Assembly (NCBI RefSeq): GCF_037338445.1
Contig: NZ_CP147838.1
Coordinates: forward strand, 2,728,001 to 2,792,000
Source: Salinibaculum sp. SYNS191
GTDB lineage: Archaea; Halobacteriota; Halobacteria; Halobacteriales; Haloarculaceae
Length of the DNA stretch: 64,000 nt
Direction of reading: 5' to 3'
Shown: positions 25,931-34,632 of the stretch, piece after piece
How positions within the stretch are numbered: the stretch's first letter is position 1
Layout of the letters: each line of letters starts with the position of its first letter
Notes under the pieces: generated by a model
Databases searched by the model: none
Told to the model about the DNA's origin: nothing
Seen by the model: the letters and a program-made list of their open reading frames with translations, nothing else
Made by a program: the position numbers and the translations under genes

Positions 25931-26818
25931 CTATCCGTCCGTGCTCTCGCTGGCTGCCTCGGCGGTCTGCATCGCTTCGGTGTTGTTCGCCGCGCCGGTT
26001 TGCCCGTCTGCACCGACGACGATGACGCCCGCCTCGCCGCCGGTCTCCGCCGCGAACCCCCGAAGCACCCGGTCGGCGGCGTGCTGGGGGCTCTCACCGC
26101 CTTCGACGGCCTCGGCGACGCGTCGCGCCAGGCCGAAGCGCGCGATGGCCTCGCCCTCGCCGGTCGCACTCACTGCCGCCGACTCCGTGGCGTAGAACCC
26201 GGCCCCCACCTGGGGCACGTCGCCGACGCGGCCGGCGAGTGCGAACCACCGGCCGCCGGTCGACGTCGCCGCTGCCAGTCGAGTCCCGTCGGTCGCCACC
26301 GCCCCGACGGTGTCGTGGTCGCGCTCGTCGCCCTGGCGGCCGAAGCGGTCGCGGACCCAGGCCAGTTGCTCGCTCGTGTCGGCATCCCTCGGCGGGTCCG
26401 CAGACCGCCACCGCTCACGGGTCGCCGGCGTCCAGAGGTCGCAGTCGGTCGCCACCCCGACGGCGTCGGCGAGCGCGACCGCCCGCTCGCCCGCGACCAT
26501 GACGTGCGGCGTCTCCGCCTTGACGGCCGCCGCCACGTCGACGGCGTGTTCGACGTCCGGCATCGCACAGGCCGCGCCGACCGCGCCGTCGCTGGTCATC
26601 AGCCCCGCGTCCGTCCGGATGCGCCCGTCGCTCTGGACGACGCTTCCCGTCCCGGCGTTGAACCGGGGGTCGGTTTCGAGTCGACGGACTGCCGCGAGGA
26701 CGGCCGCCTGCGGCGTCTCGCACGCGTTGCCCGCCGCCGCTGCCTCGTCGACGACTGCCTGCCGCGGGGCGGGGTCGTCGGGTGCGCCGCCGGCCCCGCC
26801 GTGGACCAGCACCTGCAT
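25931..26818 (-). CDS. Isoaspartyl peptidase/L-asparaginase (Ntn hydrolase)
   Basis: 295 aa. Starts M-Q-V-L-V-H-G-G-A-G-G, the standard N-terminus of the plant-type asparaginase family. The autocleavage site lies in D-H-D-T-V-G-A-V-A, with T170 as the new N-terminal nucleophile; R-V-G-D and G-x-G-E segments follow. Enzymes of this type cleave isoaspartyl dipeptides and asparagine. The GTG-like upstream frame was excluded: homologues start at MQVLVHGG. Divergent from the beta-lactamase-fold-like gene with a single TATA-like box between. Confidence 0.9.
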   Translation of the reverse strand: MQVLVHGGAGGAPDDPAPRQAVVDEAAAAGNACETPQAAVLAAVRRLETDPRFNAGTGSVVQSDGRIRTDAGLMTSDGAVGAACAMPDVEHAVDVAAAVKAETPHVMVAGERAVALADAVGVATDCDLWTPATRERWRSADPPRDADTSEQLAWVRDRFGRQGDERDHDTVGAVATDGTRLAAATSTGGRWFALAGRVGDVPQVGAGFYATESAAVSATGEGEAIARFGLARRVAEAVEGGESPQHAADRVLRGFAAETGGEAGVIVVGADGQTGAANNTEAMQTAEAASESTDG

Positions 26819-26845
26819 GGGCGGGCCTCGGGGCGGGAGAGGAAA

Positions 26846-26853
26846 AGATATAC
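26846..26853. promoter_or_regulatory. Probable shared TATA element, divergent genes
   Basis: GATATACC centred about 30 bp from both flanking start codons (26818 on the minus strand, 26880 on the plus strand). No other A/T-rich box lies in the 61-bp gap, so one near-palindromic element may serve both directions. Confidence 0.45.
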
Positions 26854-26879
26854 CGTCCGCACGGTCACCCGTGGAGACG

Positions 26880-27581
26880 ATGCCCTCCACCTACGAGCGC
26901 GGCGACAGCGACGGATACCGGACAATCGACCGCTGGGAGGACGGGGTCGGCTGGCTCGCTCACCCGGCGGAGGACGGCCAGCGCGCGAGCCACGCCATCC
27001 GGGCCGACGGGGGCGTCTGGCTGGTTGACCCGCTGGACGCACCGGGCGTCGACAGTCTCGTCGCCGACCTCGGGGCGGTCGCCGGCGTGCTCGTTCTCGC
27101 CGACTACCACACCCGGGACGCGGCCGCCTTCGCCCGACGGTACGACGTTCCCGTGACCGTCCCGGCGTGGCTCTCGCGGGTGGAGGACCGCGTCGACGCG
27201 CCGGTCCAACGGGTCGGGGACAGCGTCGCCGGGTTCGACCTCCGGCGGGTCCGCCCGCTGCGGGCCTGGCGGGAGTGCGTCGCCTACCGCGAGCGCGACG
27301 GCACGCTGTACGTTCCGGACTACCTCAGTTCCCACCCGAAGTTCACCGTCGGCGACGAGCGTCTGGGGTTGCCCTCGCTGTCGCGGCTGGACCCGCCCCG
27401 GGAGACGTTCGCGGACTGTGACCCGGCTCGCATCCTCTTTGGCCACGGCACCGGCATCTTCGAGGGTGCGCCTGGCGCGCTGACCGACGCCGTCGGGGGG
27501 GCACGCGCACGGTTCCCGCGGGCGCTGGTCTGGAACCTGTCGGGGGAACTCCGCGCGATGCTCGGCGCGGTGTGGGACTGA
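26880..27581 (+). CDS. Metallo-beta-lactamase-fold-like protein, metal site degenerate
   Basis: 233 aa. The layout (W-L-V-D-P-L-D-A, then V-L-V-L-A-D-Y-H-T-R-D, then I-L-F-G-H-G) recalls MBL-fold hydrolases, in which V-L-x-T-H-x-H-x-D-H would hold the zinc ligands. Here the key histidines are mostly missing: A-D-Y-H-T-R-D replaces THxHxDH. It is therefore probably a non-zinc or inactive relative. No function can be assigned. Start at 26880 fits the upstream TATA element and a very short leader. Confidence 0.65.
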   Translation: MPSTYERGDSDGYRTIDRWEDGVGWLAHPAEDGQRASHAIRADGGVWLVDPLDAPGVDSLVADLGAVAGVLVLADYHTRDAAAFARRYDVPVTVPAWLSRVEDRVDAPVQRVGDSVAGFDLRRVRPLRAWRECVAYRERDGTLYVPDYLSSHPKFTVGDERLGLPSLSRLDPPRETFADCDPARILFGHGTGIFEGAPGALTDAVGGARARFPRALVWNLSGELRAMLGAVWD

Positions 27582-27683
27582 CTCAGTCCGTGGGACTCGC
27601 GAGCCGTCCGGCCGTCTCGTGTGTCGGCGCTGACCCAGTGAAAACGGCATTACTAAAGTCCGGGACCCTGAAGGTGACTGTAT

Positions 27684-28946
<1,263 letters not shown>

Positions 28947-28966
28947 CGAGTTTTTCAAGCAATCAG

Positions 28967-29007
28967 ACGCCAACGACGTCTGATGACATCGAGAAGCTGG
29001 CCTAGCG
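28967..29007 (+). pseudogene. Frameshifted duplicate of the icd 3' end
   Basis: Forty-one bases here match the last part of icd (28906-28948) with a 2-base deletion. The final words read D-I-E-K-L-A-stop against N-I-E-K-L-A-stop in icd, using different synonymous codons (GAG, AAG, CTG, GCC, TAG). The preceding A-x-D-x-V segment is also kept. The divergence at third positions suggests an old remnant of a homologous gene or an illegitimate recombination scar. Confidence 0.55.
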
Positions 29008-29061
29008 CTTTTGACACTCTGACGCCCGCGCCTGCCGACCTCGAAAACTGGCGTAGACCAG

Positions 29062-29922
29062 CTACCCCGTCTTTTCGACCGCTGTCGATTCCGACTGATT
29101 CGACCGCGCGGCTATGGCGCCGTCCGTCGATTCGGTCGTCGGCACCCACTCCGGGCGACTGACGGTGCGCGTCGTTCCCCGGTCCACGACGCGGTGCTGG
29201 ATGTCGACCCGCAGCTGCTGGTCGCCGAGGGAGGCCCCGTAGGAGAGGTCGAGCGCCCGCACCAGGCCGTCCCCGTCGACGACCAGCCGCGCCGTCGCGT
29301 TCTCGGCCGGGCCGGTCGCCAGCGGCACCAGCGGGAGACTCATCGAGAACGCCCGCCGCGAGTCGAGGACTGCGCCGGCTCGCCCGTCACGGGGCGCGAC
29401 CTCGAAGGATGCGCCGGCAAGGACGTGCCCAGCCAGGTCGACGCCGAAGCCGTACGGCTCGGGACTGCTGCCGACCAGCCGGTTCGTGACCGTCCGGCCG
29501 TTCGAGAGCCGCGTCCGCGTCCAGGTCGTCGTGCCGTTGGTCCACAGCGTCCCGTTCTCGACGACCGACGACAGTTTCCCGCTCCCGTCGATGCTGAGCC
29601 GTTCCAGTGCCACGTCACCGTCCCCCGACAGTCGGGTGCGTTCGATGCGCATCGTCCCGTTCGGGCCGCGGACGACGACCGTCCGCTCCAGCGTGTAGGT
29701 GGCGTTCGCCCTGGCCTGCTCGTTGGCCGCGGCCAGACGGTCGGCGTCGACGCTCACCTGCCCCACGCCGGGCTGGTCGGGTGCCGGGACGCCCGGTGCG
29801 GGCGGGTCGAGTTCCGGGACTGGCGTGACCGGGTCGGTCTGGCTGTTGCCGCCGAACAGTCCGGCACAACCGGCAGACAGCGCGAGGACGACGACGAGAA
29901 GTACACGCGGGCGGGGACCCAT
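29062..29922 (-). CDS. Haloarchaeal lipoprotein (DUF7537-like)
   Basis: 286 aa. The signal peptide ends in the lipobox L-S-A-G-C with the lipidated Cys19. A Pro-rich linker (about 30-55) precedes a beta-sheet-rich domain with many Asn-Gly-Thr and N-x-T sequons, suiting a LolA/LppX-like outer-face lipoprotein fold. I recall the family as DUF7537, unknown function. It should be anchored to the outer face of the cytoplasmic membrane. Same strand as the cupin gene, 41 bp upstream. Confidence 0.75.
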   Translation of the reverse strand: MGPRPRVLLVVVLALSAGCAGLFGGNSQTDPVTPVPELDPPAPGVPAPDQPGVGQVSVDADRLAAANEQARANATYTLERTVVVRGPNGTMRIERTRLSGDGDVALERLSIDGSGKLSSVVENGTLWTNGTTTWTRTRLSNGRTVTNRLVGSSPEPYGFGVDLAGHVLAGASFEVAPRDGRAGAVLDSRRAFSMSLPLVPLATGPAENATARLVVDGDGLVRALDLSYGASLGDQQLRVDIQHRVVDRGTTRTVSRPEWVPTTESTDGAIAARSNQSESTAVEKTG

Positions 29923-29963
29923 CGCTCGGCGCTACGGAGCCCCGTGGCTTAAACGGTGGCCCG

Positions 29964-30302
29964 CTACTCGGCCCAGTCCGGGTCGGTTCGCGGCGGGCTG
30001 AAGACGTCGACGCCGTCGACCGGCACGTCGGCGTGGTTCTCCGCGCTGTGGGCCTCGTCGCCGGGGATGACGTAGGACTCGCCGGGGCTGATGACGTGGT
30101 CGTCCCCGTCGACGTGGAAGGTCAGCGTCCCCTTGACAACGAGGCCGGCCTGCTCGTGGTGGTGGCTGTGTTCCGGGACGACGGCTCCGGGTTCGATGTG
30201 GAAGTGCTGGACGCTCATGTTCTCGCCCGCGGCCAGTTGCGTGAGGTGGACGCCGTCGACCACCTCGACGGTCTCGCCATCGGCGGGTGCCATCGACTGC
30301 AT
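29964..30302 (-). CDS. Cupin domain protein
   Basis: 112 aa, a single cupin barrel. Motif 1, P-E-H-S-H-H-H-E-Q-A-G, supplies His and Glu metal ligands, and motif 2, P-G-D-E-A-H-S-A-E-N, supplies the last His. The fold is common to small dioxygenases, isomerases and sugar-binding proteins; substrate unknown. A second in-frame ATG lies three codons in. Between glycerate kinase and the lipoprotein gene on the same strand. Confidence 0.85.
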   Translation of the reverse strand: MQSMAPADGETVEVVDGVHLTQLAAGENMSVQHFHIEPGAVVPEHSHHHEQAGLVVKGTLTFHVDGDDHVISPGESYVIPGDEAHSAENHADVPVDGVDVFSPPRTDPDWAE

Positions 30303-30361
30303 ACGCTCACTCCACGCGGCACTCCCCTAAGCGTTGGCCCGGCCGCGCGCAGCGGCGGCGG

Positions 30362-31705
30362 TCACTCGCCGGACTCGTCCGTCCGGCCGACGAGGTGGAC
30401 ACGGAGGTCGTTGACGTTCGTCCCCGTCGGTCCCGTCTCCAGTATCGCCCCCCTGTCGTCGAGGAACGGGTGGACGTCGTGGGCGGCGAGTGCCTCGCGT
30501 GCGGCGTCGGCGTCGTCGACGGTCCGGTGGTCGACGAGCGCGCCGGCCGCGTCGGTCGCCCCGTCGATGCCGTCGGTGTCGACGCAGGCCAGCACCGTCC
30601 GGGAGTCCTCCAGGTCGACGGCGACCTGCAGTGCGAACTCCTGGTTGGGGCCGCCGGTCCCATCACCGGGGCCGGTGACGGTCGTCTCGCCGCCTGACAC
30701 CAGCGCGACGGGGGGCTCGGCCGGGTGGCCGCTGGCCCGGCACTCCTCGGCGATTGCGGCGTGGGTCTTCGCCGCCTCGCTGGCCTCGCCGCGGATGCGC
30801 GAGGAGAGGACGACGGGCTCGTACCCCCGCTCGGCGGCGGTGTCGGCGGCGGCCTTGATGGCGGTGAGGCCGTCCGCGAGGACGTAGTTGGTGACGCGCT
30901 CGAAGGCGGGACTTCCCGGCCCGGGCGTCTCGGACACGTCGCCGTCGGCCCCCGCTTCGAGGTGGTCGCGGACGGCCGACGGCGCGTCCACGCCGTACCG
31001 GTCGAGGACGGACAGGGCGTCGGCGTAGGTCGTCTGGTCGGGTGCAATCGGACCGCTGGCTATCGTCGCGAGGTCGTTGCCCACCACGTCGCTGAAGACC
31101 AGTCCGACGACCGTCGCGGGCGCTGCCGCCGCTGCCAGTCGCCCGCCCTTGATTTGCGAGACGTGCTTCCTGATCGCGTTTATCTCGCCGATGTCGGCCC
31201 CCGAGCGCAGGAGGGCGTCGGTCAGCGCCTGGAGGTCCGCGAGCGCGATGCCCTCGGCGGGGGCGGTCATGAGCGCGCTGCCGCCGCCGGTGACCAGTAC
31301 CAAGACGAGGTCGTTCTCTCCGGCAGAGTCGAGAACCTCCAGCATCCGGCGAGTGCTCTCGACCCCGGTCTCGCTGGGGACGGGGTGGTCCCCCGCCAGT
31401 ACGTCTATCCGCTCGGTCGGGGCGGAGTCGTCGGTCACCACCGCCCCCGCGTCGATGCGGTCGCCGAGGACGCCCTCGACGGCGCTGGCGGCGGTCCCGG
31501 CCGCGTTGCCCCCGCCGACGACCAGCAGTCGGTCGTAGCCGTCGAGGTCACACGTCTCCCCCTGCACCGTCATCGTCCCGTCGCTGACCGCGACCGTCTC
31601 CCGGACCACCCGTTCCGGGTGTGCGGCGTCGATACCGGCCGCCACGCAGTCCAGTGCGTCCCCGTGCAGCGGCGAGTGCTCGATTCTCTCCCGGTCGGTG
31701 AACAT
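30362..31705 (-). CDS. Glycerate 2-kinase (MOFRL/DUF4147 family)
   Basis: 447 aa. The N-terminal DUF4147 domain (about 10-260) includes V-V-G-G-G-N-A-A, V-T-G-G-G-S-A-L-M and K-x-x-S-x-I-K-G-G-R-L. The C-terminal MOFRL domain shows S-G-G-E-T-T-V and G-P-N-Q-E-F-A-L. These enzymes phosphorylate D-glycerate to 2-phosphoglycerate, feeding non-phosphorylated Entner-Doudoroff or serine/glycerate metabolism. The start at 31705 removes an upstream extension that overlaps the divergent gene. Confidence 0.9.
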   Translation of the reverse strand: MFTDRERIEHSPLHGDALDCVAAGIDAAHPERVVRETVAVSDGTMTVQGETCDLDGYDRLLVVGGGNAAGTAASAVEGVLGDRIDAGAVVTDDSAPTERIDVLAGDHPVPSETGVESTRRMLEVLDSAGENDLVLVLVTGGGSALMTAPAEGIALADLQALTDALLRSGADIGEINAIRKHVSQIKGGRLAAAAAPATVVGLVFSDVVGNDLATIASGPIAPDQTTYADALSVLDRYGVDAPSAVRDHLEAGADGDVSETPGPGSPAFERVTNYVLADGLTAIKAAADTAAERGYEPVVLSSRIRGEASEAAKTHAAIAEECRASGHPAEPPVALVSGGETTVTGPGDGTGGPNQEFALQVAVDLEDSRTVLACVDTDGIDGATDAAGALVDHRTVDDADAAREALAAHDVHPFLDDRGAILETGPTGTNVNDLRVHLVGRTDESGE

Positions 31706-31793
31706 ATCGGCCGCAACAGGGCCTCGCGCAAAGCGCCTTTCGGTGGTCCCGGTCGAACGGAGCTTTCTTGCTCGCACAGCCGTACTCACGGGT

Positions 31794-32318
31794 ATGTACG
31801 CCGTCGTCGGGTGCGGCGAGTGTTCCGCCCTCTGGATTGTCGAGGGACGGCCCCAGACCAGCCAGTGTCCCCGCTGTGGTACCACCCGCCAGTACGAGAA
31901 GCGCCGGCAGTTCGTCACGACCGACGACGAGGACCACGCTCGCGAAGTCCGCGCGTCGATGCTCGCCAACCGCCAGGACCTCGGCGACGCCTTCGCCGAC
32001 CTGGATTCGTTCGCCGAGATGGAGTCCTACGTCGACGACGCCGGCGTCGACGACGAGACTTATCTGGAGGCGTCGGGCATCGACGCCGCCGAAGTGGCGG
32101 CCGCCGGGGAGCGAAGCGAAGCGGGAACCGCCAGCGGACAGAGCCGAAAGGAGACTGTCCGGCAGGCGCTACGGGACCTCGACACCCCCGACGAGGAGGC
32201 GGTGGTCGCGTACGCAGCAGAGCGCGGCGTCCCCGCGGAGTACACCAGAACGGCGCTGGAGAAACTCGTCCGCGCCGGCGAGGTCACGGAGAACCGCGGG
32301 AGGTACCGGCTGGTATGA
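31794..32318 (+). CDS. Zinc-ribbon plus winged-helix protein (DUF5817-like)
   Basis: 174 aa. An N-terminal zinc ribbon (M-Y-A-V-V-G-C-G-E-C ... C-P-R-C-G; Cys near 7, 10, 27, 30) is followed by a helical acidic linker and a C-terminal winged-helix-like unit (about 125-174; V-R-A-G-E-V-T-E-N). I recall the family as DUF5817, haloarchaeal and uncharacterised; DNA or RNA binding is plausible. The linker (around 32100-32130) contains a repetitive A-G-C-G-A-A-G-C run of the kind found in intergenic palindromes. Its stop overlaps the next start (ATGA). Confidence 0.75.
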   Translation: MYAVVGCGECSALWIVEGRPQTSQCPRCGTTRQYEKRRQFVTTDDEDHAREVRASMLANRQDLGDAFADLDSFAEMESYVDDAGVDDETYLEASGIDAAEVAAAGERSEAGTASGQSRKETVRQALRDLDTPDEEAVVAYAAERGVPAEYTRTALEKLVRAGEVTENRGRYRLV

Positions 32319-32671
32319 ACGTCCGCGAGGTCGACCCCGCGCCGCTCGTCGTCGGCGCGTTCATGGCACTCGCCGGGGGACTGTTCCTCGCACAGCCCTT
32401 CGTCGACCCGATTCCGGTCGGGGAGTCGGAGGTGCCCGTCGTCGCCTTCTCCTTCGTCGCGCTGGCCGTCGCGCTGGACCTCGGCGCGGTCCTGTTCTAC
32501 TGGCAGGGCGAGCGCACGGTGGCACTGGTCCACGGCGTCGCCGGCCTGGGCTGGACGCTGCTCGTCCTCGGGCCGGTGCTGGGAAGCGGCGTCATTTGGT
32601 TTCTCGGCCTGGCCGTCGTCATCGGCGGAGCGGTCTTCCTGTTCGCCGAGATGTACCGCGGCCGCCGCTAG
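32315..32671 (+). CDS. Small membrane protein
   Basis: 118 aa with four hydrophobic segments (about 10-30, 42-62, 70-88, 93-110). Coupled by an ATGA overlap to the zinc-ribbon gene, so the two are probably translated together. No motif recognised. Its stop codon shares a CTAG with the convergent hmgA stop. Confidence 0.7.
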   Translation: MNVREVDPAPLVVGAFMALAGGLFLAQPFVDPIPVGESEVPVVAFSFVALAVALDLGAVLFYWQGERTVALVHGVAGLGWTLLVLGPVLGSGVIWFLGLAVVIGGAVFLFAEMYRGRR

Positions 32672-33894
32672 CGGCCCAGTTCCTCGTGGGCGCTGGCGAG
32701 GTGCCGCGAGGTGAAGGCCGCGACCAGCGAGAGTTCGCCGGCGAGCGCGCCGACGGCGATGATTTCCGCGAGCGCGTTCGCGTTCGCCCCCGCCGGTTCG
32801 CCCCCGCCCGTGTGCCCGAGAACGTCCAGCGCCTCGGACTGGGTGGGGAGCTTCGTCCCGCCGCCGACGGTCCCGACCTCCAGCGATGCGAAGGAGATGC
32901 TGGCGTAGAGGCCGCCCTCGCCATCCTCGTCGTCGCGGACCTCCATCGTCGTGATGGCGTTGGCCCCCTCGACGACCTGCGCGGCGTCCTGCCCGGTCGC
33001 CAGGAAGACGGCGGCGACGGTGTTGGCGGCGTGGGCGTTGAATCCCAGCGAGGCGGCCTTCGCACTGCCGATGAGGTTCTTCCGGGTGTTGCCCTCGACC
33101 ATCGCCTCCGGCGTCGTCTTCAGCGTTTCTTCGACGTACTCGCGGGGGAGCACCACGTCGGCGGTGACCGAGCGGCCCCGACCCTCGATGGCGTTGATGG
33201 CCGCCGGCTTCTTGTCGGAGCAGAGGTTGCCCGACAGCGCCACGAGGTCGGCGGGGGTCTCCGATTCGACCAGTTCCGACGCTTCCCGCGTGGCGATGGT
33301 GGCCATGTTCATCCCCATCGCGTCCTTGGTGTCGTAGATAAAGCGCAGGAAGACGGAGTCGCCGACGACGTAGGGGTCGACGGCGGTGAGTTCGCCGTGG
33401 CTGGTCGTGGACTCGGCGGCCTCCCGGAGCCGTTCGGCGTTGTCGTCGACCCACTCGACGACCTGCTCGGCCTCGGCGATGCCGGCGACGCGGAACACCG
33501 GCGCGCGCGTCATCCCGCTGTCGGTGACCCGGGCCGTCGCCCCGCCCGCCGCGCGAATCGCAGAGAGCCCGCGGTTGACGCTGGCGACGAGTGCGCCCTC
33601 GGTCGTCGCGAGCGGCAGGTAGTACTCGCCGTCGGCCGCGCCGCCGTCGATGGGGACCGGTCCGGCGATGCCCATCGGGAGCTGTGCTCCGCCGACGAGG
33701 TTCTCGATGCTGGCGTCGACGTCCTCGGCGTCGAAGGTGTAGTCGGCGATTGCGTCCAGGTCGGCGTCGGTCTCCGTCTCGACGAGGTGACGGCGCGCGG
33801 CGGCGGCCGTCTCGGCGTCGGCGTGGTCCTCCAGTTCGTAGAGGCGCAGGTCCCCCTCGCGGACCCGCGCGGCGAGTTCGGCTGGGTCTGTCAT
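32668..33894 (-). CDS. hmgA: HMG-CoA reductase (class I, NADPH)
   Basis: 408 aa. Catalytic signatures: E-N-L-V-G-G-A-Q-L-P-M-G-I-A-G-P (Glu), D-A-M-G-M-N-M, the K in S-D-K-K-P, N-T-R-K-N-L-I-G-S, G-T-V-G-G-G-T near 335, and a C-terminal His in H-L-A-S-A-H. It reduces HMG-CoA to mevalonate, the committed step for archaeal isoprenoid lipids and the target of statin selection in haloarchaeal genetics. No membrane anchor, as usual for archaea. Start at 33894; a longer frame upstream runs through a palindromic noncoding stretch. Confidence 0.95.
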   Translation of the reverse strand: MTDPAELAARVREGDLRLYELEDHADAETAAAARRHLVETETDADLDAIADYTFDAEDVDASIENLVGGAQLPMGIAGPVPIDGGAADGEYYLPLATTEGALVASVNRGLSAIRAAGGATARVTDSGMTRAPVFRVAGIAEAEQVVEWVDDNAERLREAAESTTSHGELTAVDPYVVGDSVFLRFIYDTKDAMGMNMATIATREASELVESETPADLVALSGNLCSDKKPAAINAIEGRGRSVTADVVLPREYVEETLKTTPEAMVEGNTRKNLIGSAKAASLGFNAHAANTVAAVFLATGQDAAQVVEGANAITTMEVRDDEDGEGGLYASISFASLEVGTVGGGTKLPTQSEALDVLGHTGGGEPAGANANALAEIIAVGALAGELSLVAAFTSRHLASAHEELGR

Positions 33895-34017
33895 GGGTTG
33901 CCTGTCGCAGGCGGCCCCCCTAAGCCCTGCGACCCTGCACTGGGTCCTCGCTTCACTCGGGGGACCGCCGCTCGCGGGTCGCAGTCGCTCCCCGCTCGCC
34001 ACGCGAGGGTCTTCGTT
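33895..34017. repeat. GC-rich palindromic intergenic stretch
   Basis: Short inverted and direct repeats of the types C-T-C-G-C-T-T-C-A-C-T-C-G and C-T-T-C-G-T-T-T-C-A-C-T-C-A-G between the regulator stop and the hmgA start. They look like degenerate haloarchaeal intergenic repeats. No open frame of interest and no clear promoter box for hmgA is seen. Confidence 0.4.
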
Positions 34018-34566
34018 TCACTCAGATCCTCGTACCCGCTCGACGAGACCAACCAGTTTGTCGAGGCGCTCGCTGGTGGCTACGTCGACCATCGTCTCCG
34101 AGCGGTCGTACATCCGCTGTAGCTCCCGTACCTGTTCGAGGTCACGCTCCGCGTCCTCGTCGTCCGCCTGCTCTAGGACCATCTCCGCGGCTTCGAGCGC
34201 GCGGGACATCATCTCTATCTCGCGGCGCACCTGCTGGTCGAGGTACTGCTGGAAGACGTACCAGAAGTCGTCCTCGGCCTCGAAGAAGGCGCGCTTGCCC
34301 TCGCCCGGCATCGACCGGCGCTGAACGAGGTGGAACCGTTCGAGCGTGCTCATCGCCGTGCTGACCGTCGACTTCGCGTACCCGCTCTCCTCCACCAGGT
34401 CGTCCAGCGACATCGGTTCCGCCGCGAAGTAGAGGATGCCGAACAGCCGGCCGTAGCTGCGCTTTGCCCCGTACACCTCGGCGCTGCGGGCCATGGCCTC
34501 GATGACTTCCTCCCTGGCGGCCTCGATGTCGGCCTCCTCGACGCCCTCGCCGCTGTCCTCGCTCAT
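34018..34566 (-). CDS. GbsR/MarR-family winged-helix regulator
   Basis: 182 aa. Residues 20-95 form the winged helix (Y-G-A-K-R-S-Y-G-R-L-F-G-I-L-Y-F, then S-L-D-D-L-V-E-E-S-G-Y-A-K-S-T-V-S-T-A-M), close to the GbsR group of MarR regulators, which often control osmolyte or efflux genes. Residues 100-175 are long helices likely forming the dimer. It is divergent from the ABC transporter operon, with a palindrome in between, so it is the likely local repressor. The start at 34566 is set by the TATA box about 28 bp upstream; a 26-residue extension would cross that box. Confidence 0.85.
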   Translation of the reverse strand: MSEDSGEGVEEADIEAAREEVIEAMARSAEVYGAKRSYGRLFGILYFAAEPMSLDDLVEESGYAKSTVSTAMSTLERFHLVQRRSMPGEGKRAFFEAEDDFWYVFQQYLDQQVRREIEMMSRALEAAEMVLEQADDEDAERDLEQVRELQRMYDRSETMVDVATSERLDKLVGLVERVRGSE

Positions 34567-34590
34567 GGGATGTGATACTGAGGCGAAAGG

Positions 34591-34597
34591 TATAAAT
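34591..34597. promoter_or_regulatory. Single TATA box shared by two divergent leaderless genes
   Basis: TATAAAT. Its centre lies about 28 bp from both start codons (34566 minus, 34622 plus). G-A-A-A-rich BRE-like bases flank it on each side (G-C-G-A-A-A-G on the plus strand, G-G-A-A-A-C-G on the minus strand). There is no other TATA-like box in the 55-bp gap. Confidence 0.6.
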
Positions 34598-34610
34598 CGT
34601 TTCCTTCGGA

Positions 34611-34632
34611 ATATTCGGTATATGCCGAATAT
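34611..34632. promoter_or_regulatory. Palindromic operator over the ABC operon start codon
   Basis: ATATTCGG, 6-base spacer, CCGAATAT: perfect 8-bp arms. The spacer contains the ATG (34622-34624) of the transporter ATPase, so a bound protein would sit on the transcription start. A smaller palindrome TTCC-TTC-GGAA (34601-34611) adjoins it. The divergent GbsR-type protein is the natural candidate to bind. Confidence 0.6.

Noticed and set aside
30362..31969. Extended N-terminus of glycerate kinase and long plus-strand frames across it
   Set aside because: The extension overlaps the DUF5817-like gene on the opposite strand; the frames across are shadows.
32100..32130. Insertion of an intergenic-type palindrome inside the DUF5817-like gene
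   Set aside because: The repetitive AGCGAAG run encodes a plausible Glu/Ser/Ala linker in frame; too short to call an insertion.
33895..34017. Fourth copy of the gene-tail structured element
   Set aside because: It has GC palindromes but no T5 tract after the regulator stop and no outer A/T stem, and it lies between head-to-tail genes.
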